Position numbers and translations under genes: made by a program
Part shown: positions 51,337 through 59,818 of the stretch, piece by piece
Layout: every line of letters begins with the position of its first letter
Numbering within the stretch: position 1 is the first letter of the stretch
Source: UBA964 sp031382085
GTDB taxonomy: Bacteria > Pseudomonadota > Gammaproteobacteria > Steroidobacterales > Steroidobacteraceae
Assembly (NCBI GenBank): GCA_031382085.1
Contig: JANMYM010000067.1
Span: 24,220-88,219, forward strand
Direction: 5' to 3'
Length of the DNA stretch: 64,000 nt
Notes under the pieces: generated by a model
Seen by the model: the letters and a program-made list of their open reading frames with translations, nothing else
Databases searched by the model: none
What the model was told of the DNA's origin: nothing

Positions 51337-52473
51337 TTACCCCGGTCCTTTATTGGCCAGGCGCCGATACCGGCCGCCTGGAGCGACTTCGATCTCCCCT
51401 TGAAGCTCCAGCATCAACAACATCGCCGCAACCGGCCCAGGGGAAAGGCCGGTACGGACGACGAGCTGATCGAGACTCGCGGGTGCGAAGCCGAGTGCAT
51501 GTAACAGGATTTCGTAGTCCTTGTCCATCGCCACTAGGTCGGAGTCGGGCTTGGTCGCAGCACTTTTGGGCGGCGTAAGTATTTGATTTTGAATCGGTAA
51601 TCGGAGTTCCTCCAGCACGTCTTGGGCGCTTTCGACGAGTTTTGCGCCGGTCCGAATAAGTTGATGACAGCCGTGCGATTGGGGGCTGTGGATGGAGCCC
51701 GGAATCGCAAAGACTTCGCGGCCCTGCTCGCCGGCACACCGCGCGGTGATCAGGGAGCCGCTGCGGCGTGCTGCCTCGACCACCAGCACACCGAGCGACA
51801 GGCCGCTGATCAGGCGATTGCGCTGCGGGAAGTTCCCAGGCCTGGGCGGGGTGCCCGGCGGAAATTCCGACACCAGTGCGCCGTTCGCCACGATCCGGTC
51901 CGCGAGTCGTTTGTTAGATTCGGGGTAGACACTATCGAGTCCCGTTGCGCAGACGGCGATCGTCGTCGCGTCCGCCGCAAGTGCGCCTTCGTGGGCAGCG
52001 CTGTCGATGCCTAACGCGAGGCCGCTGGTGATGGTGAGCCCGGTGCGGGCGAAATGTTCGGCGAACTCCCGCGCGCTGGCACGACCGGCGCCGGTTGGAT
52101 TGCGGCTGCCGACGATTGCGATTTGTGGTAGTGACAGCGCCGCCACCTGGCCGCGGACATAGAGCAGCGGTGGAGCGGAATCGATGTCCAGCAGCGCGTC
52201 CGGGTAGCCCGGCTCACCAGCGGCCAGCAGCTGCAGTGCGTGCTGCCGGCAGATTGCGAGGTCGGATGCGGGCAGCGCCGGGTCGCAACCCCGCAGCGCC
52301 GCCACGGCATCGAACGGCCACCCCAGCCCAGACAGCTTGTTAGGCGGCAGCGCCGCCAGTGATTCCAGCGAGCCGGCCTCCGCAAGTGCCTTTTGGACCT
52401 GCGCGCCAGTCAGCCGCGGAAGCCTGCCGAGAGCGGCGCGAAACAATGCTGCGTGCATGACGCCGCGCAGCAT
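51337..52473 (-). CDS. dprA: DNA processing protein DprA
   Basis: 378 residues from the ATG at 52473 (TTG 52479 and ATG 52458 are alternatives). Rossmann core: LPQIAIVGSRNPTGAGRASAREFAEH, GLTITSGLALGIDSAAHEGAL, FPPGTPPRPGNFPQRNRLISGLS, LVVEAARRSGSLITARCAGEQGREVFAIPGSIHSPQSHGCHQLI, with a C-terminal winged-helix (ASLDQLVVRTGLSPGPVAAMLLMLEL). It loads RecA on incoming single-stranded DNA during natural transformation; found also in non-competent bacteria. Confidence 0.95.
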   Translation of the reverse strand: MLRGVMHAALFRAALGRLPRLTGAQVQKALAEAGSLESLAALPPNKLSGLGWPFDAVAALRGCDPALPASDLAICRQHALQLLAAGEPGYPDALLDIDSAPPLLYVRGQVAALSLPQIAIVGSRNPTGAGRASAREFAEHFARTGLTITSGLALGIDSAAHEGALAADATTIAVCATGLDSVYPESNKRLADRIVANGALVSEFPPGTPPRPGNFPQRNRLISGLSLGVLVVEAARRSGSLITARCAGEQGREVFAIPGSIHSPQSHGCHQLIRTGAKLVESAQDVLEELRLPIQNQILTPPKSAATKPDSDLVAMDKDYEILLHALGFAPASLDQLVVRTGLSPGPVAAMLLMLELQGEIEVAPGGRYRRLANKGPG

Positions 52474-52542
52474 ACGCAACTTGTGCAGCCGTTCGGCCGC
52501 GCAAAAGTGGCCTGCTGCATCTGAAATGCGTCGTTGGCTGTT

Positions 52543-52595
52543 AGGGCCTGTTAACGCTATGAACGGCAGCGGCGTTCATAGCGTTAACAGGCCCT
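52543..52595 (-). repeat. Perfect 23-bp inverted repeat between LysM gene and dprA
   Basis: Arms 52543-52565 and 52573-52595 are exact reverse complements around a seven-base loop (GCAGCGG). The right arm overlaps the LysM-gene stop codon. Each arm includes a GTTAAC palindrome. No T-run follows in the minus direction, so it is not a textbook terminator, yet it could fold very stably at the 3' end of the LysM message or be a cruciform/protein target. Confidence 0.75.
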
Positions 52596-53838
52596 AGGGC
52601 GTGCGCACCTTGTCGCCGATTCGCAATGGGCTGGTGACGCTGACCGTAAGCCCGTAGCTCATGCGGTCATAGACCTTGAAGATCATCACCGAGCCTGCGC
52701 GTTCGTCAGGCAGCCTGATCTTGGGCGCCAACGAGCCTTTGACGCGCAGGCCGACAAGCTTGCGGGTGTTGTCTTCAACTACTTCCCCGCGCGTGTCGAC
52801 CGCCATGATGTGCCCGAGCTCGATGCCCTGGCTGCGCCCGCGATTGATGGCGACGATGCGGTACTGACCGATGAGTTCGGTGCCATCGAACACGGCGACG
52901 ATCTCGCCGGCAATCTTCTTGCCAGGCGCGCGCGGCAGGAAATTGAGCGGCACCTCGCTGTCGGCAGCGATCAGCGGATCGTCCTGCAGGGTTTCGCGGG
53001 CCGTGTCTTCCAGCACGACCTTGGTGGTCTTGCCGGGAGTCAGCACCACCGCCGTGGCGGTATAGGCACCCATGAAACCTAACACCTTGCCGTCATCCGG
53101 ATCGACAATGCGGTCGCCGACCCGGTAAATGTTGAAGCGGCTGCGCTCGGTGCTGTTGCCCAGGCCCTTGACATAGGCCTCGTTGCCGGAGCCGCCAATC
53201 ATGTGGCCATCGCGGAATCCCAATACCCGCGGCGCCTTGCGCAGCTGGTCATTGGACAGCACGGCCGGTCGTTCCAGAAACGCGGCGATCGCTGCATAGG
53301 GAATGGTGGCAATCGCGCCGTCCAGCGCCGAGGTTCGGAGGCGCGGATCGAGGCGTGCGGCGCCGCTCTGCGCCAGCGTGATCTGTGGTTCGCCGTTAGC
53401 TCCGTAACCTAACGCAAGCACATCGCCTGGATAGATCAGATGCGGATTCTCGACCTGCGGGTTGATGTGCCAGATCTCGGGCCACAACCATGGGTCCTTG
53501 AGAAAGAGGTTGGCGAGATCCCACAGCGTGTCGCCGCGCTGCACCGTGTAGCTTGCCGGCGCCTCCGGCTTGATGCCGGCGCGCAAGGCGCTGACCGGCG
53601 CGGGTGCAGGGCTCTGCGCCTCCGTGCCGGCCTTGGCGACCGCCGCCTCGGTGGCTGTTAGCTCGGCATCCGCGGCAGCTTCAGCAGCTGCGCTCGCGAC
53701 GGCTGTGCCGCCCGATGCATCGCCGTTGCGGTTACCGCCAGCGCAGCTGGCGAGGGTCAACATGCTCGCGCAAAGACACACCGTCGCGACCCTGCGGCGC
53801 GATAGGTAAAATTGCGCAAGCCCTTGATTGAAAAGCAT
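52594..53838 (-). CDS. LysM peptidoglycan-binding lipoprotein
   Basis: 414 residues from the ATG at 53838, which has GGAG six bases upstream; ATG 53850 is also in frame. Signal with lipobox LTLASC. After an Ala-rich linker, a LysM domain (SYTVQRGDTLWDLANLFLKDPWLWPEIWHINPQVENPHLIYPGDVLAL). The large C-terminal region is beta-rich (RFNIYRVGDRIVDPDDGKVLGFMGAY, INRGRSQGIELGHIMAV). Proteins with this architecture flank dprA in many gammaproteobacteria. Divergent from def, whose promoter lies somewhere in 53839-54048; I saw no clear boxes there. Confidence 0.9.
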   Translation of the reverse strand: MLFNQGLAQFYLSRRRVATVCLCASMLTLASCAGGNRNGDASGGTAVASAAAEAAADAELTATEAAVAKAGTEAQSPAPAPVSALRAGIKPEAPASYTVQRGDTLWDLANLFLKDPWLWPEIWHINPQVENPHLIYPGDVLALGYGANGEPQITLAQSGAARLDPRLRTSALDGAIATIPYAAIAAFLERPAVLSNDQLRKAPRVLGFRDGHMIGGSGNEAYVKGLGNSTERSRFNIYRVGDRIVDPDDGKVLGFMGAYTATAVVLTPGKTTKVVLEDTARETLQDDPLIAADSEVPLNFLPRAPGKKIAGEIVAVFDGTELIGQYRIVAINRGRSQGIELGHIMAVDTRGEVVEDNTRKLVGLRVKGSLAPKIRLPDERAGSVMIFKVYDRMSYGLTVSVTSPLRIGDKVRTP

Positions 53839-54048
53839 TTGCGACTCCATGCGGGCCCAACGGCACCGCTCGGACACTGTTATAATCCCTTGAGCCTCAA
53901 GCTGCACTGATGAAGCTACGCAATGTGCGGTTCTTCACGGGTGTGCCAGCGACCTCCCGGCACCTCCAAGGCGGCGCAAACTTGAGCTGAAACCGAACAT
54001 TAGCAGCAATTTCGCGTCAAATACACGAACTACGTTCAGTGGTACGCC

Positions 54049-54597
54049 ATGTCGACACTACCTATCCTTGAATATCCAGATCCCAGGCTGCGTACCCGCG
54101 CGGTGCCGGTCACGAATTTTGACGCACGTCTCAAAACCCTGGTCGACGACATGTTTCAAACCATGTATGAGGCGCCGGGCATTGGCCTGGCGGCGTCCCA
54201 GGTGGATGTGCACCAGTGTCTGATCGTAATCGACGTGTCGAAGGACCGCAGCGAGCCCCTGGTGTTCATCAACCCGGAAATCATCGCGCGTGCAGGCCTG
54301 TGGATGAACGAGGAAGGCTGCCTGTCGGTGCCGGGGATTTTCGAAGAAGTGCAGCGTGCCGAAACCATTGAGGTATGCGCGCGCAAGGCGGACGGAACCG
54401 CATTCGAAATGCGACTTGAGGGGCTGGTGTCGATCTGCCTGCAACATGAAATGGATCATCTCGAGGGGAAGCTTTTCGTCGACTATCTGTCCGATCTCAA
54501 ACGTGAGCGCATTCGCAGGAAGCTTGAGAAAGATCGCAAAGAGCGCGCCAGCGGCCGCACAGTCGCAGCGGCGCGCATACGTACGCCCGTCATCTGA
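54049..54597 (+). CDS. def: Peptide deformylase
   Basis: 182 residues. The three family motifs are intact: GIGLAASQVDV, EGCLSVPGIFEEV (metal-binding Cys) and LQHEMDHLEGKLFVDYL (two metal-binding His). A Lys/Arg-rich tail follows. It removes the formyl group from nascent N-terminal Met. First gene of the plus-strand run def-fmt-rsmB-DUF4390-ntrY-ntrX; fmt starts 13 bases downstream. Confidence 0.96.
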   Translation: MSTLPILEYPDPRLRTRAVPVTNFDARLKTLVDDMFQTMYEAPGIGLAASQVDVHQCLIVIDVSKDRSEPLVFINPEIIARAGLWMNEEGCLSVPGIFEEVQRAETIEVCARKADGTAFEMRLEGLVSICLQHEMDHLEGKLFVDYLSDLKRERIRRKLEKDRKERASGRTVAAARIRTPVI

Positions 54598-54610
54598 TTT
54601 TTGTTAGCTA

Positions 54611-55621
54611 GTGAATAATCGTTTGCGCGTGGCGTTCGCGGGCACGCCGGAGTTTGCGGTGTCGCCGCTGCGTGCCATCATGGGCTCGCAGCACCCAGTG
54701 GTCGGCGTGCTGACCCAGCCCGATCGTCCAGCCGGTCGTGGCCGCCAGCTGAGCGCCGGCCCCGTCAAGGAACTCGCGCTCAACGGGCAGCTGCCGATCG
54801 CGCAGCCGCAGTCGCTGCGCAGTGAGGAAGGGCGCCAGCAACTCATCGCCTGGCGGCCCGATGTCGTGGTCGTGGTCGCCTACGGCCTGATGCTGCCGCC
54901 GGCGGTGCTCGCGATACCGCGCCTGGGATGCGTCAATATTCACGCCTCATTATTGCCCCGCTGGCGCGGCGCGGCGCCAATCCAGCGCGCGATCATGGCG
55001 GGCGATTCGCTTACCGGCGTCACCATCATGCAGCTGGATGCGGGCCTCGACACCGGGCCGATCCTGCTGGCCAAAGAGCTGCCGCTGACCCGCGACATGG
55101 ATGCCGCAGGCCTGCATGCCGCGCTCTCGTTGTTAGGCTCGGGCCTGATTGTCAAGACGCTGGATGCGCTCGCGACGGGGTCGCTGACGGTTGTGCCGCA
55201 ACCCGCGGCCGGCGCCTGTTATGCACGCAAGATCGAACGCAACGAAGCGCGCATCGATTTCAGTCTGGATGCCGTGATTATCGAGCGCCAGGTGCGCGGG
55301 CTGGCGATGTGGCCGATCGCTGAAACGAGCCTGCGGGGCGAGCAGCTGCGCATCCATGCGGCGCTGGCGCTGCCGGACGAGGCGCTCGCGGCTGCGGTTG
55401 CGGACGCTCGTGCGCGCCGGCTGCCTGCCGGCACGGTGTTAGGTACGATCATCATCCCGCTGCCGCTGCCGCATGCCGGCAAGGCTGGGATCGCCGTGCT
55501 GTGTGGCCGGGGCGTGCTGGCTGTGCTGCGACTGCAGCGCAGCGGGCGCAGGGCGTTGGACGCGGTGGAGTTCCAACGCGGTGACGCGATCGCCGCCTGC
55601 GTGTTAGGTCACCCGCCATGA
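54611..55621 (+). CDS. fmt: Methionyl-tRNA formyltransferase
   Basis: 336 residues from a GTG start. N-terminal formyltransferase fold: VAFAGTPEFAVSPLRAI, LTQPDRPAGRGRQLSAGPVK, GCVNIHASLLPRWRGAAPIQRAI (the catalytic Asn/His region with the SLLPRWRG loop), GLDTGPIL. The C-terminal OB-like domain is shorter and Ala-rich. It formylates Met on the initiator tRNA and works with Def. Overlaps rsmB by ATGA. Confidence 0.95.
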   Translation: MNNRLRVAFAGTPEFAVSPLRAIMGSQHPVVGVLTQPDRPAGRGRQLSAGPVKELALNGQLPIAQPQSLRSEEGRQQLIAWRPDVVVVVAYGLMLPPAVLAIPRLGCVNIHASLLPRWRGAAPIQRAIMAGDSLTGVTIMQLDAGLDTGPILLAKELPLTRDMDAAGLHAALSLLGSGLIVKTLDALATGSLTVVPQPAAGACYARKIERNEARIDFSLDAVIIERQVRGLAMWPIAETSLRGEQLRIHAALALPDEALAAAVADARARRLPAGTVLGTIIIPLPLPHAGKAGIAVLCGRGVLAVLRLQRSGRRALDAVEFQRGDAIAACVLGHPP

Positions 55622-57000
55622 AGAACGGCGGCCAAGGGCAACGCGAATCGGCCGCCCCAGGCGCGACAACACTGGCGGCCGCCGCGCGGGCCGTGGACGC
55701 TGTGATCAGTGAAGGCCGTTCCGCCGACGCGGCGCTGGCCGAAATTGCGACCGGGCCCGATCGATCTGCGGTCCGCGCAATCGCCCTCGGCAGCCTGCGC
55801 TGGTACCTGCGTCTTGCTCCGGCCGTAGCACCCTTGCTCAACAGGCCCGCGGCGGAAATGGCGCCACAGCTGCACGCGCTGCTGGTGGCAGCGGCGCATC
55901 AGGTTGTTTATTCACGCGGTGCGCCCGAAGTCAGTGTGCATCTCGCGGTCGATGCGGCGCGCGTATTGCACCAGCCGCGTGCCGCCGGTCTGGTCAACGC
56001 CGTACTGCGGCGCTTTGTCACAGAGCAGGCGCGCCTGTTTGCCGAAGTCGACCGCGATCCGGCCGCGGCGCACGCCGTACCGCGTTGGTACTACGAGGAA
56101 TTGCTGCAGGACTGGGGTACCGAGCAGGCCGGGCGGGTACTGTCCGCAGGCAACCAGCACCCACCGATGACGCTGCGCGTGGATGTCAGCCGCGTCAGTG
56201 CGGCGCAATACCTTGCCGAACTCGCGGCCACGGGCCGTGTCGGCCGGACGCTGGACGGTTACGCCGGCGCGGTCGTGCTCGAACACCCAGCGCCGGTCAG
56301 CAGTTTGCCGGGTTTCGCCGCGGGCCGGGTTTCGGTCCAGGACGCAGGTGCGCAACTTGCCGGACTGCTGCTCGATCTCGCGCCTGGTCAGACGGTTCTG
56401 GATGCCTGCGCGGCGCCGGGTGGCAAGAGTGGCCAGTTGTTGGAACTCGTCAGCGGCAATCTGGCTCTGACTGCCATCGACATAGACAGCGCGCGGCTGG
56501 CAATGATGCGCGACAATTTCCTACGGCTTGGCCGCGAGGCCCGGTGTGTCCAGGCGGACCTGGGTGCGGACCTGCCGGCCGATGCGGCCTGGGCACAGTC
56601 CGAAACCTACGACCGCATTTTGCTCGACGCGCCGTGTTCGGCCACCGGGGTCATGCGGCGGCACCCTGACATCAGGTTGCTGCGCCGGCCGAGCGATGCT
56701 GCAGCTTTTGCTGCGCTGCAGACGCGTTTGCTGCAGCAGTGCTTCAAATTGTTGCGTCCGGGCGGCCGCCTTCTGTACGCGACCTGCTCGGTGTCGAAAC
56801 GCGAAAATGAGTCGGTCGTACAGGCCTTTCTGGCGGCTGAGCCGATGGCAGCGGGAATTGCCCCGGCGGTTCTGGGGCTCATGCCCCGAGATGCTGTACT
56901 GCTGCAATGCGGCATACAATTGTTGCCTGGAAACGAAGCACAAACCGACGGTTTTTATTATGCTGGACTCACCAAAGTAGCGAAGGCGCAACATTCGTGA
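55618..57000 (+). CDS. rsmB: 16S rRNA (cytosine967-C5)-methyltransferase
   Basis: 460 residues. N-terminal NusB-like RNA-binding domain (about 15-155: LGSLRWYLRLAPAVAPLL, RAAGLVNAVLRRFV), then a C5-methyltransferase: SVQDAGAQLAGLLL, motif I VLDACAAPGGKSGQLLEL, ILLDAPCSATGVMRRHPDIR (catalytic Cys) and YATCSVSKRENESVV (second Cys). It methylates C967 of 16S rRNA. Overlaps fmt and the DUF4390 gene by four bases on each side. Confidence 0.95.
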   Translation: MKNGGQGQRESAAPGATTLAAAARAVDAVISEGRSADAALAEIATGPDRSAVRAIALGSLRWYLRLAPAVAPLLNRPAAEMAPQLHALLVAAAHQVVYSRGAPEVSVHLAVDAARVLHQPRAAGLVNAVLRRFVTEQARLFAEVDRDPAAAHAVPRWYYEELLQDWGTEQAGRVLSAGNQHPPMTLRVDVSRVSAAQYLAELAATGRVGRTLDGYAGAVVLEHPAPVSSLPGFAAGRVSVQDAGAQLAGLLLDLAPGQTVLDACAAPGGKSGQLLELVSGNLALTAIDIDSARLAMMRDNFLRLGREARCVQADLGADLPADAAWAQSETYDRILLDAPCSATGVMRRHPDIRLLRRPSDAAAFAALQTRLLQQCFKLLRPGGRLLYATCSVSKRENESVVQAFLAAEPMAAGIAPAVLGLMPRDAVLLQCGIQLLPGNEAQTDGFYYAGLTKVAKAQHS

Positions 57001-57599
57001 TTGGTTTGCGATCGGTGGTGACGCGGCCGTTCTGGGTCCGCTTGTTTATCAGCCTTGGGACGTTGCTCGCGATCGTCCTGGCTGTGCCCCTGCGTGCTGA
57101 TGCTCTCGACGGTCAATTTGAGGTGCGCTCGGCGTTCATCGATATCAGCAGTGACGTCTATTTGTTGCACGCGGATGTGCAATATCCATTCAGCGACGAC
57201 ATGCGCAAGGCGCTTGCCGATGGCGCGTCGCTCGATTTCGAACTGCAGGCCGCGGTATTTCGCGAGCGGCGCTACTGGTTCGACAACGATGTCGTGAATC
57301 TCACGCTGCGGCGGCAGTTATCGTTTCACAGTGTTAGCAACCGTTACGTCGTCAAGGAAACGGGTCAGGACGAGCAGCGCAGCTATGCGACCGTGGAAGC
57401 GGCACTCGAGGACCTCGGCAAAGTCGAGGGCTGGCCGATTCTCACAAAGCCGCAGCTGACAACGGAGGCCGATTATCGCGTCGCGGTACGCGCAAGTGTC
57501 CGGCGCGGCAAGTTGAACGACGCGCTGCGTGTCATCCTCTTCTGGACCGACGACTGGCAACGCACCAGCGAGTGGTACGAATGGTCGTTGCTTCGCTAA
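56997..57599 (+). CDS. DUF4390 secreted protein
   Basis: 200 residues from the GTG at 56997, overlapping the rsmB stop. Hydrophobic signal segment (LFISLGTLLAIVLAVPLRADA). The body has VRSAFIDISSDVYLLHADVQYPFSDDMRKALADGASLDFELQAAV and TEADYRVAVRASVRRGKL...VILFWTDDWQRTSEWYEWSLLR, matching DUF4390, routinely found between rsmB and ntrY. Function unknown, probably periplasmic. Overlaps ntrY by 28 bases. Confidence 0.9.
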   Translation: MIGLRSVVTRPFWVRLFISLGTLLAIVLAVPLRADALDGQFEVRSAFIDISSDVYLLHADVQYPFSDDMRKALADGASLDFELQAAVFRERRYWFDNDVVNLTLRRQLSFHSVSNRYVVKETGQDEQRSYATVEAALEDLGKVEGWPILTKPQLTTEADYRVAVRASVRRGKLNDALRVILFWTDDWQRTSEWYEWSLLR

Positions 57600-59818
57600 G
57601 GCGTTATCGCCCGGTCATCCAGATCGCGCTATGGAGCACGGTCGGGATCGTAGCGCTGGTGTTGTTAGCTCTGACGTCGTCCAACTCGGCGCAGTTCGAT
57701 ACCTGGCGGCTCTGGGTGCTGATCGGCAGTGTGCTGGGTGTGATTGTGCTGGCGGCGCTGCTGGCTCGGAAGATCACGCAGCTGCTGCGCAATTACCGGC
57801 AGTTTGCGCCGGGTGCACGTCTCACCGGCCGTACCGTTCTGCTTTTTGGTCCTCTGGTCGTGTTGCCGTTGGTGATCGTGTATCTGTTTTCGCTCGAATT
57901 CCTGAACCGTGGTGTCGACAGCTGGTTTCGAGTCGAAGTGCGCCAGGGATTGAGCGATGCGCTGGCGTTGTCGCGCTCGGCGTTGGATCTGCGCATGCGC
58001 GAAGTGGCCGAGCGCAATGGGCGCTTCGCTTCCAGCCTGTCCACGCTTTCAGATCGCGACGCGCTGCTGCGCCTGGTCGATGAACGGCGCGATTCCGGTG
58101 CGCTGGAGATTGTGCTGTATGACGCCGGTGGGCGCGTACTGGGAGCGAGCGCTGCCGCGCTGACCATGTCGATGCCGGCGGCGCCGGATGAAGAGGTGAC
58201 CCGCCAGGTTGGCAGAGGCGAGCCCTTTGTGTCACTAGAGCCGCAGGCGCCAGGGCAGTATCTGATACGCACCGCGGCACCGTTAGGCTACGCCATCGGT
58301 GCGAGTGATCGGCGCTTCGTGCTCGCCGTGCATGAAGTGCCACCGCGACTGGCCGCGCTCGCGGAGGCCGTGCAAACATCCTATTCCCGGTACGGCAACA
58401 TCGATCTGCTGCGCGAGCCCTTGCTGGACGGGTTTCGCCTGACGCTGACACTGGTCTTGCTGGCGGTGATGCTGGCCGCGCTATACGGCGCGATTTTTTC
58501 CGCGCAGTTGCTGTTCAAGCCGATCCAGGACCTGATGGAGGGCACGCGTGCGGTCGCCAAGGGCGATCTGGGCACCCGTTTGCCACTCAGCACCCGTGAC
58601 GAAATGGGCTTCCTGGTGCAGTCCTTCAACGATATGACGAAGCGACTGCGGCGCGCGCGCGAGGAGGCGGAAAAAAATCAACTTGCGGTTGAAAGCGAAC
58701 GCGCCCGGCTGGCGGCGATTCTGGCGCGTCTCTCGAGCGGCGTGATGGTCTTCGATCACGCCGGTGTGCTGCGTACGGCCAATGAGGCGGCTGACGCCAT
58801 TCTGGGGCAAAAGCTCGCTGCCAGGATCGGCAAGCCCCTGCACGAACTCGCGCAGGATGGCGATAGCGGCCTGCTGCAGCCATTCGTGAAATTGCTGCTG
58901 AAACGCTTTGCCGACCAGCACAGCGATTTTCGGGAACAATTCGATTTTCAGGCACCGGGCGGGTTGCGGCACCTGATGTGCGCCGGCGTACCGCTGGCAC
59001 TGGAAGCTAACAGCGATGCGCTGCCGGGCCATGTCGTGGTGTTTGACGACATCACGGCATTGTTGACCGCACAACGCGAAGCGGCCTGGGGCGAGGTTGC
59101 GCGGCGGCTGGCGCACGAAATCAAGAATCCGCTGACGCCAATTCAACTGTCCGCGGAGCGCATGCGGCGCCGCTATCTGGGTGTGATGACGGGGCAGGAT
59201 GCGGAAGTGATCGATCGCGCCACCCGCACCATCGTGCAGCAGGTTGAAAACATGAAGCGCATGGTCAATGCCTTCAGCGAATACGCCCGGGTTCCGGAAG
59301 TCAGCATGAGCCAGTTCTCCCTGAATCAACTGGTGAGCGAGGTGTGCGATCTTTACCGGCCGCAGAATCGTGCGGTCAGTATCGAAGCCGATCTCGATCC
59401 GGCGCTCGAGAGTATCGAGGCGGATCGTGACAGGGTGCGCCAGATTCTCAATAATTTGTTAGCTAATTCGCAGGAAGCTCTGGAGCATGCGGCAGCGGGC
59501 CGAATTGAGGTACGGACGCGCAGGATCGAGGGCGAGAGTGCACAGTTCGCGGAAATTGTTGTTGCCGACAACGGTCCAGGGTTTACGCGCGAGATTCTTG
59601 ACCGGGCCTTTGATCCCTACGTGACCAGCAAGCCGCGCGGTACCGGTCTGGGCCTGGCGATTGTCCGAAAAATTGTTGAAGAACACGGCGGCGACATCGT
59701 CGCAGGCAACCGCGCCAGTGGTGGCGCGGAGCTGCGCTTGGTGTTGCCACTGCTCGACGCCGGTCGTATGGCCGCCGCGCGCGAACGTCGCAATGAATTA
59801 CGCAAGGAACTGGCATGA
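57572..59818 (+). CDS. ntrY: NtrY-like membrane sensor histidine kinase
   Basis: 748 residues. Two N-terminal membrane helices, a third near GRTVLLFGPLVVLPLVIVYLFS, a periplasmic or extracytoplasmic sensor (about 115-285), a helix (LTLVLLAVMLAALYGAIF), HAMP (KPIQDLMEGTRAVAKGDLGTRL), PAS (about 380-490), HisKA with LAHEIKNPLTPIQLSAERM (phosphorylated His) and HATPase with NLLANSQEAL, VADNGPGF and GTGLGLAIVRKI. It should phosphorylate NtrX encoded immediately after (ATGA overlap). NtrYX systems respond to nitrogen or redox/respiratory cues. Confidence 0.93.
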   Translation: MVRMVVASLRRYRPVIQIALWSTVGIVALVLLALTSSNSAQFDTWRLWVLIGSVLGVIVLAALLARKITQLLRNYRQFAPGARLTGRTVLLFGPLVVLPLVIVYLFSLEFLNRGVDSWFRVEVRQGLSDALALSRSALDLRMREVAERNGRFASSLSTLSDRDALLRLVDERRDSGALEIVLYDAGGRVLGASAAALTMSMPAAPDEEVTRQVGRGEPFVSLEPQAPGQYLIRTAAPLGYAIGASDRRFVLAVHEVPPRLAALAEAVQTSYSRYGNIDLLREPLLDGFRLTLTLVLLAVMLAALYGAIFSAQLLFKPIQDLMEGTRAVAKGDLGTRLPLSTRDEMGFLVQSFNDMTKRLRRAREEAEKNQLAVESERARLAAILARLSSGVMVFDHAGVLRTANEAADAILGQKLAARIGKPLHELAQDGDSGLLQPFVKLLLKRFADQHSDFREQFDFQAPGGLRHLMCAGVPLALEANSDALPGHVVVFDDITALLTAQREAAWGEVARRLAHEIKNPLTPIQLSAERMRRRYLGVMTGQDAEVIDRATRTIVQQVENMKRMVNAFSEYARVPEVSMSQFSLNQLVSEVCDLYRPQNRAVSIEADLDPALESIEADRDRVRQILNNLLANSQEALEHAAAGRIEVRTRRIEGESAQFAEIVVADNGPGFTREILDRAFDPYVTSKPRGTGLGLAIVRKIVEEHGGDIVAGNRASGGAELRLVLPLLDAGRMAAARERRNELRKELA

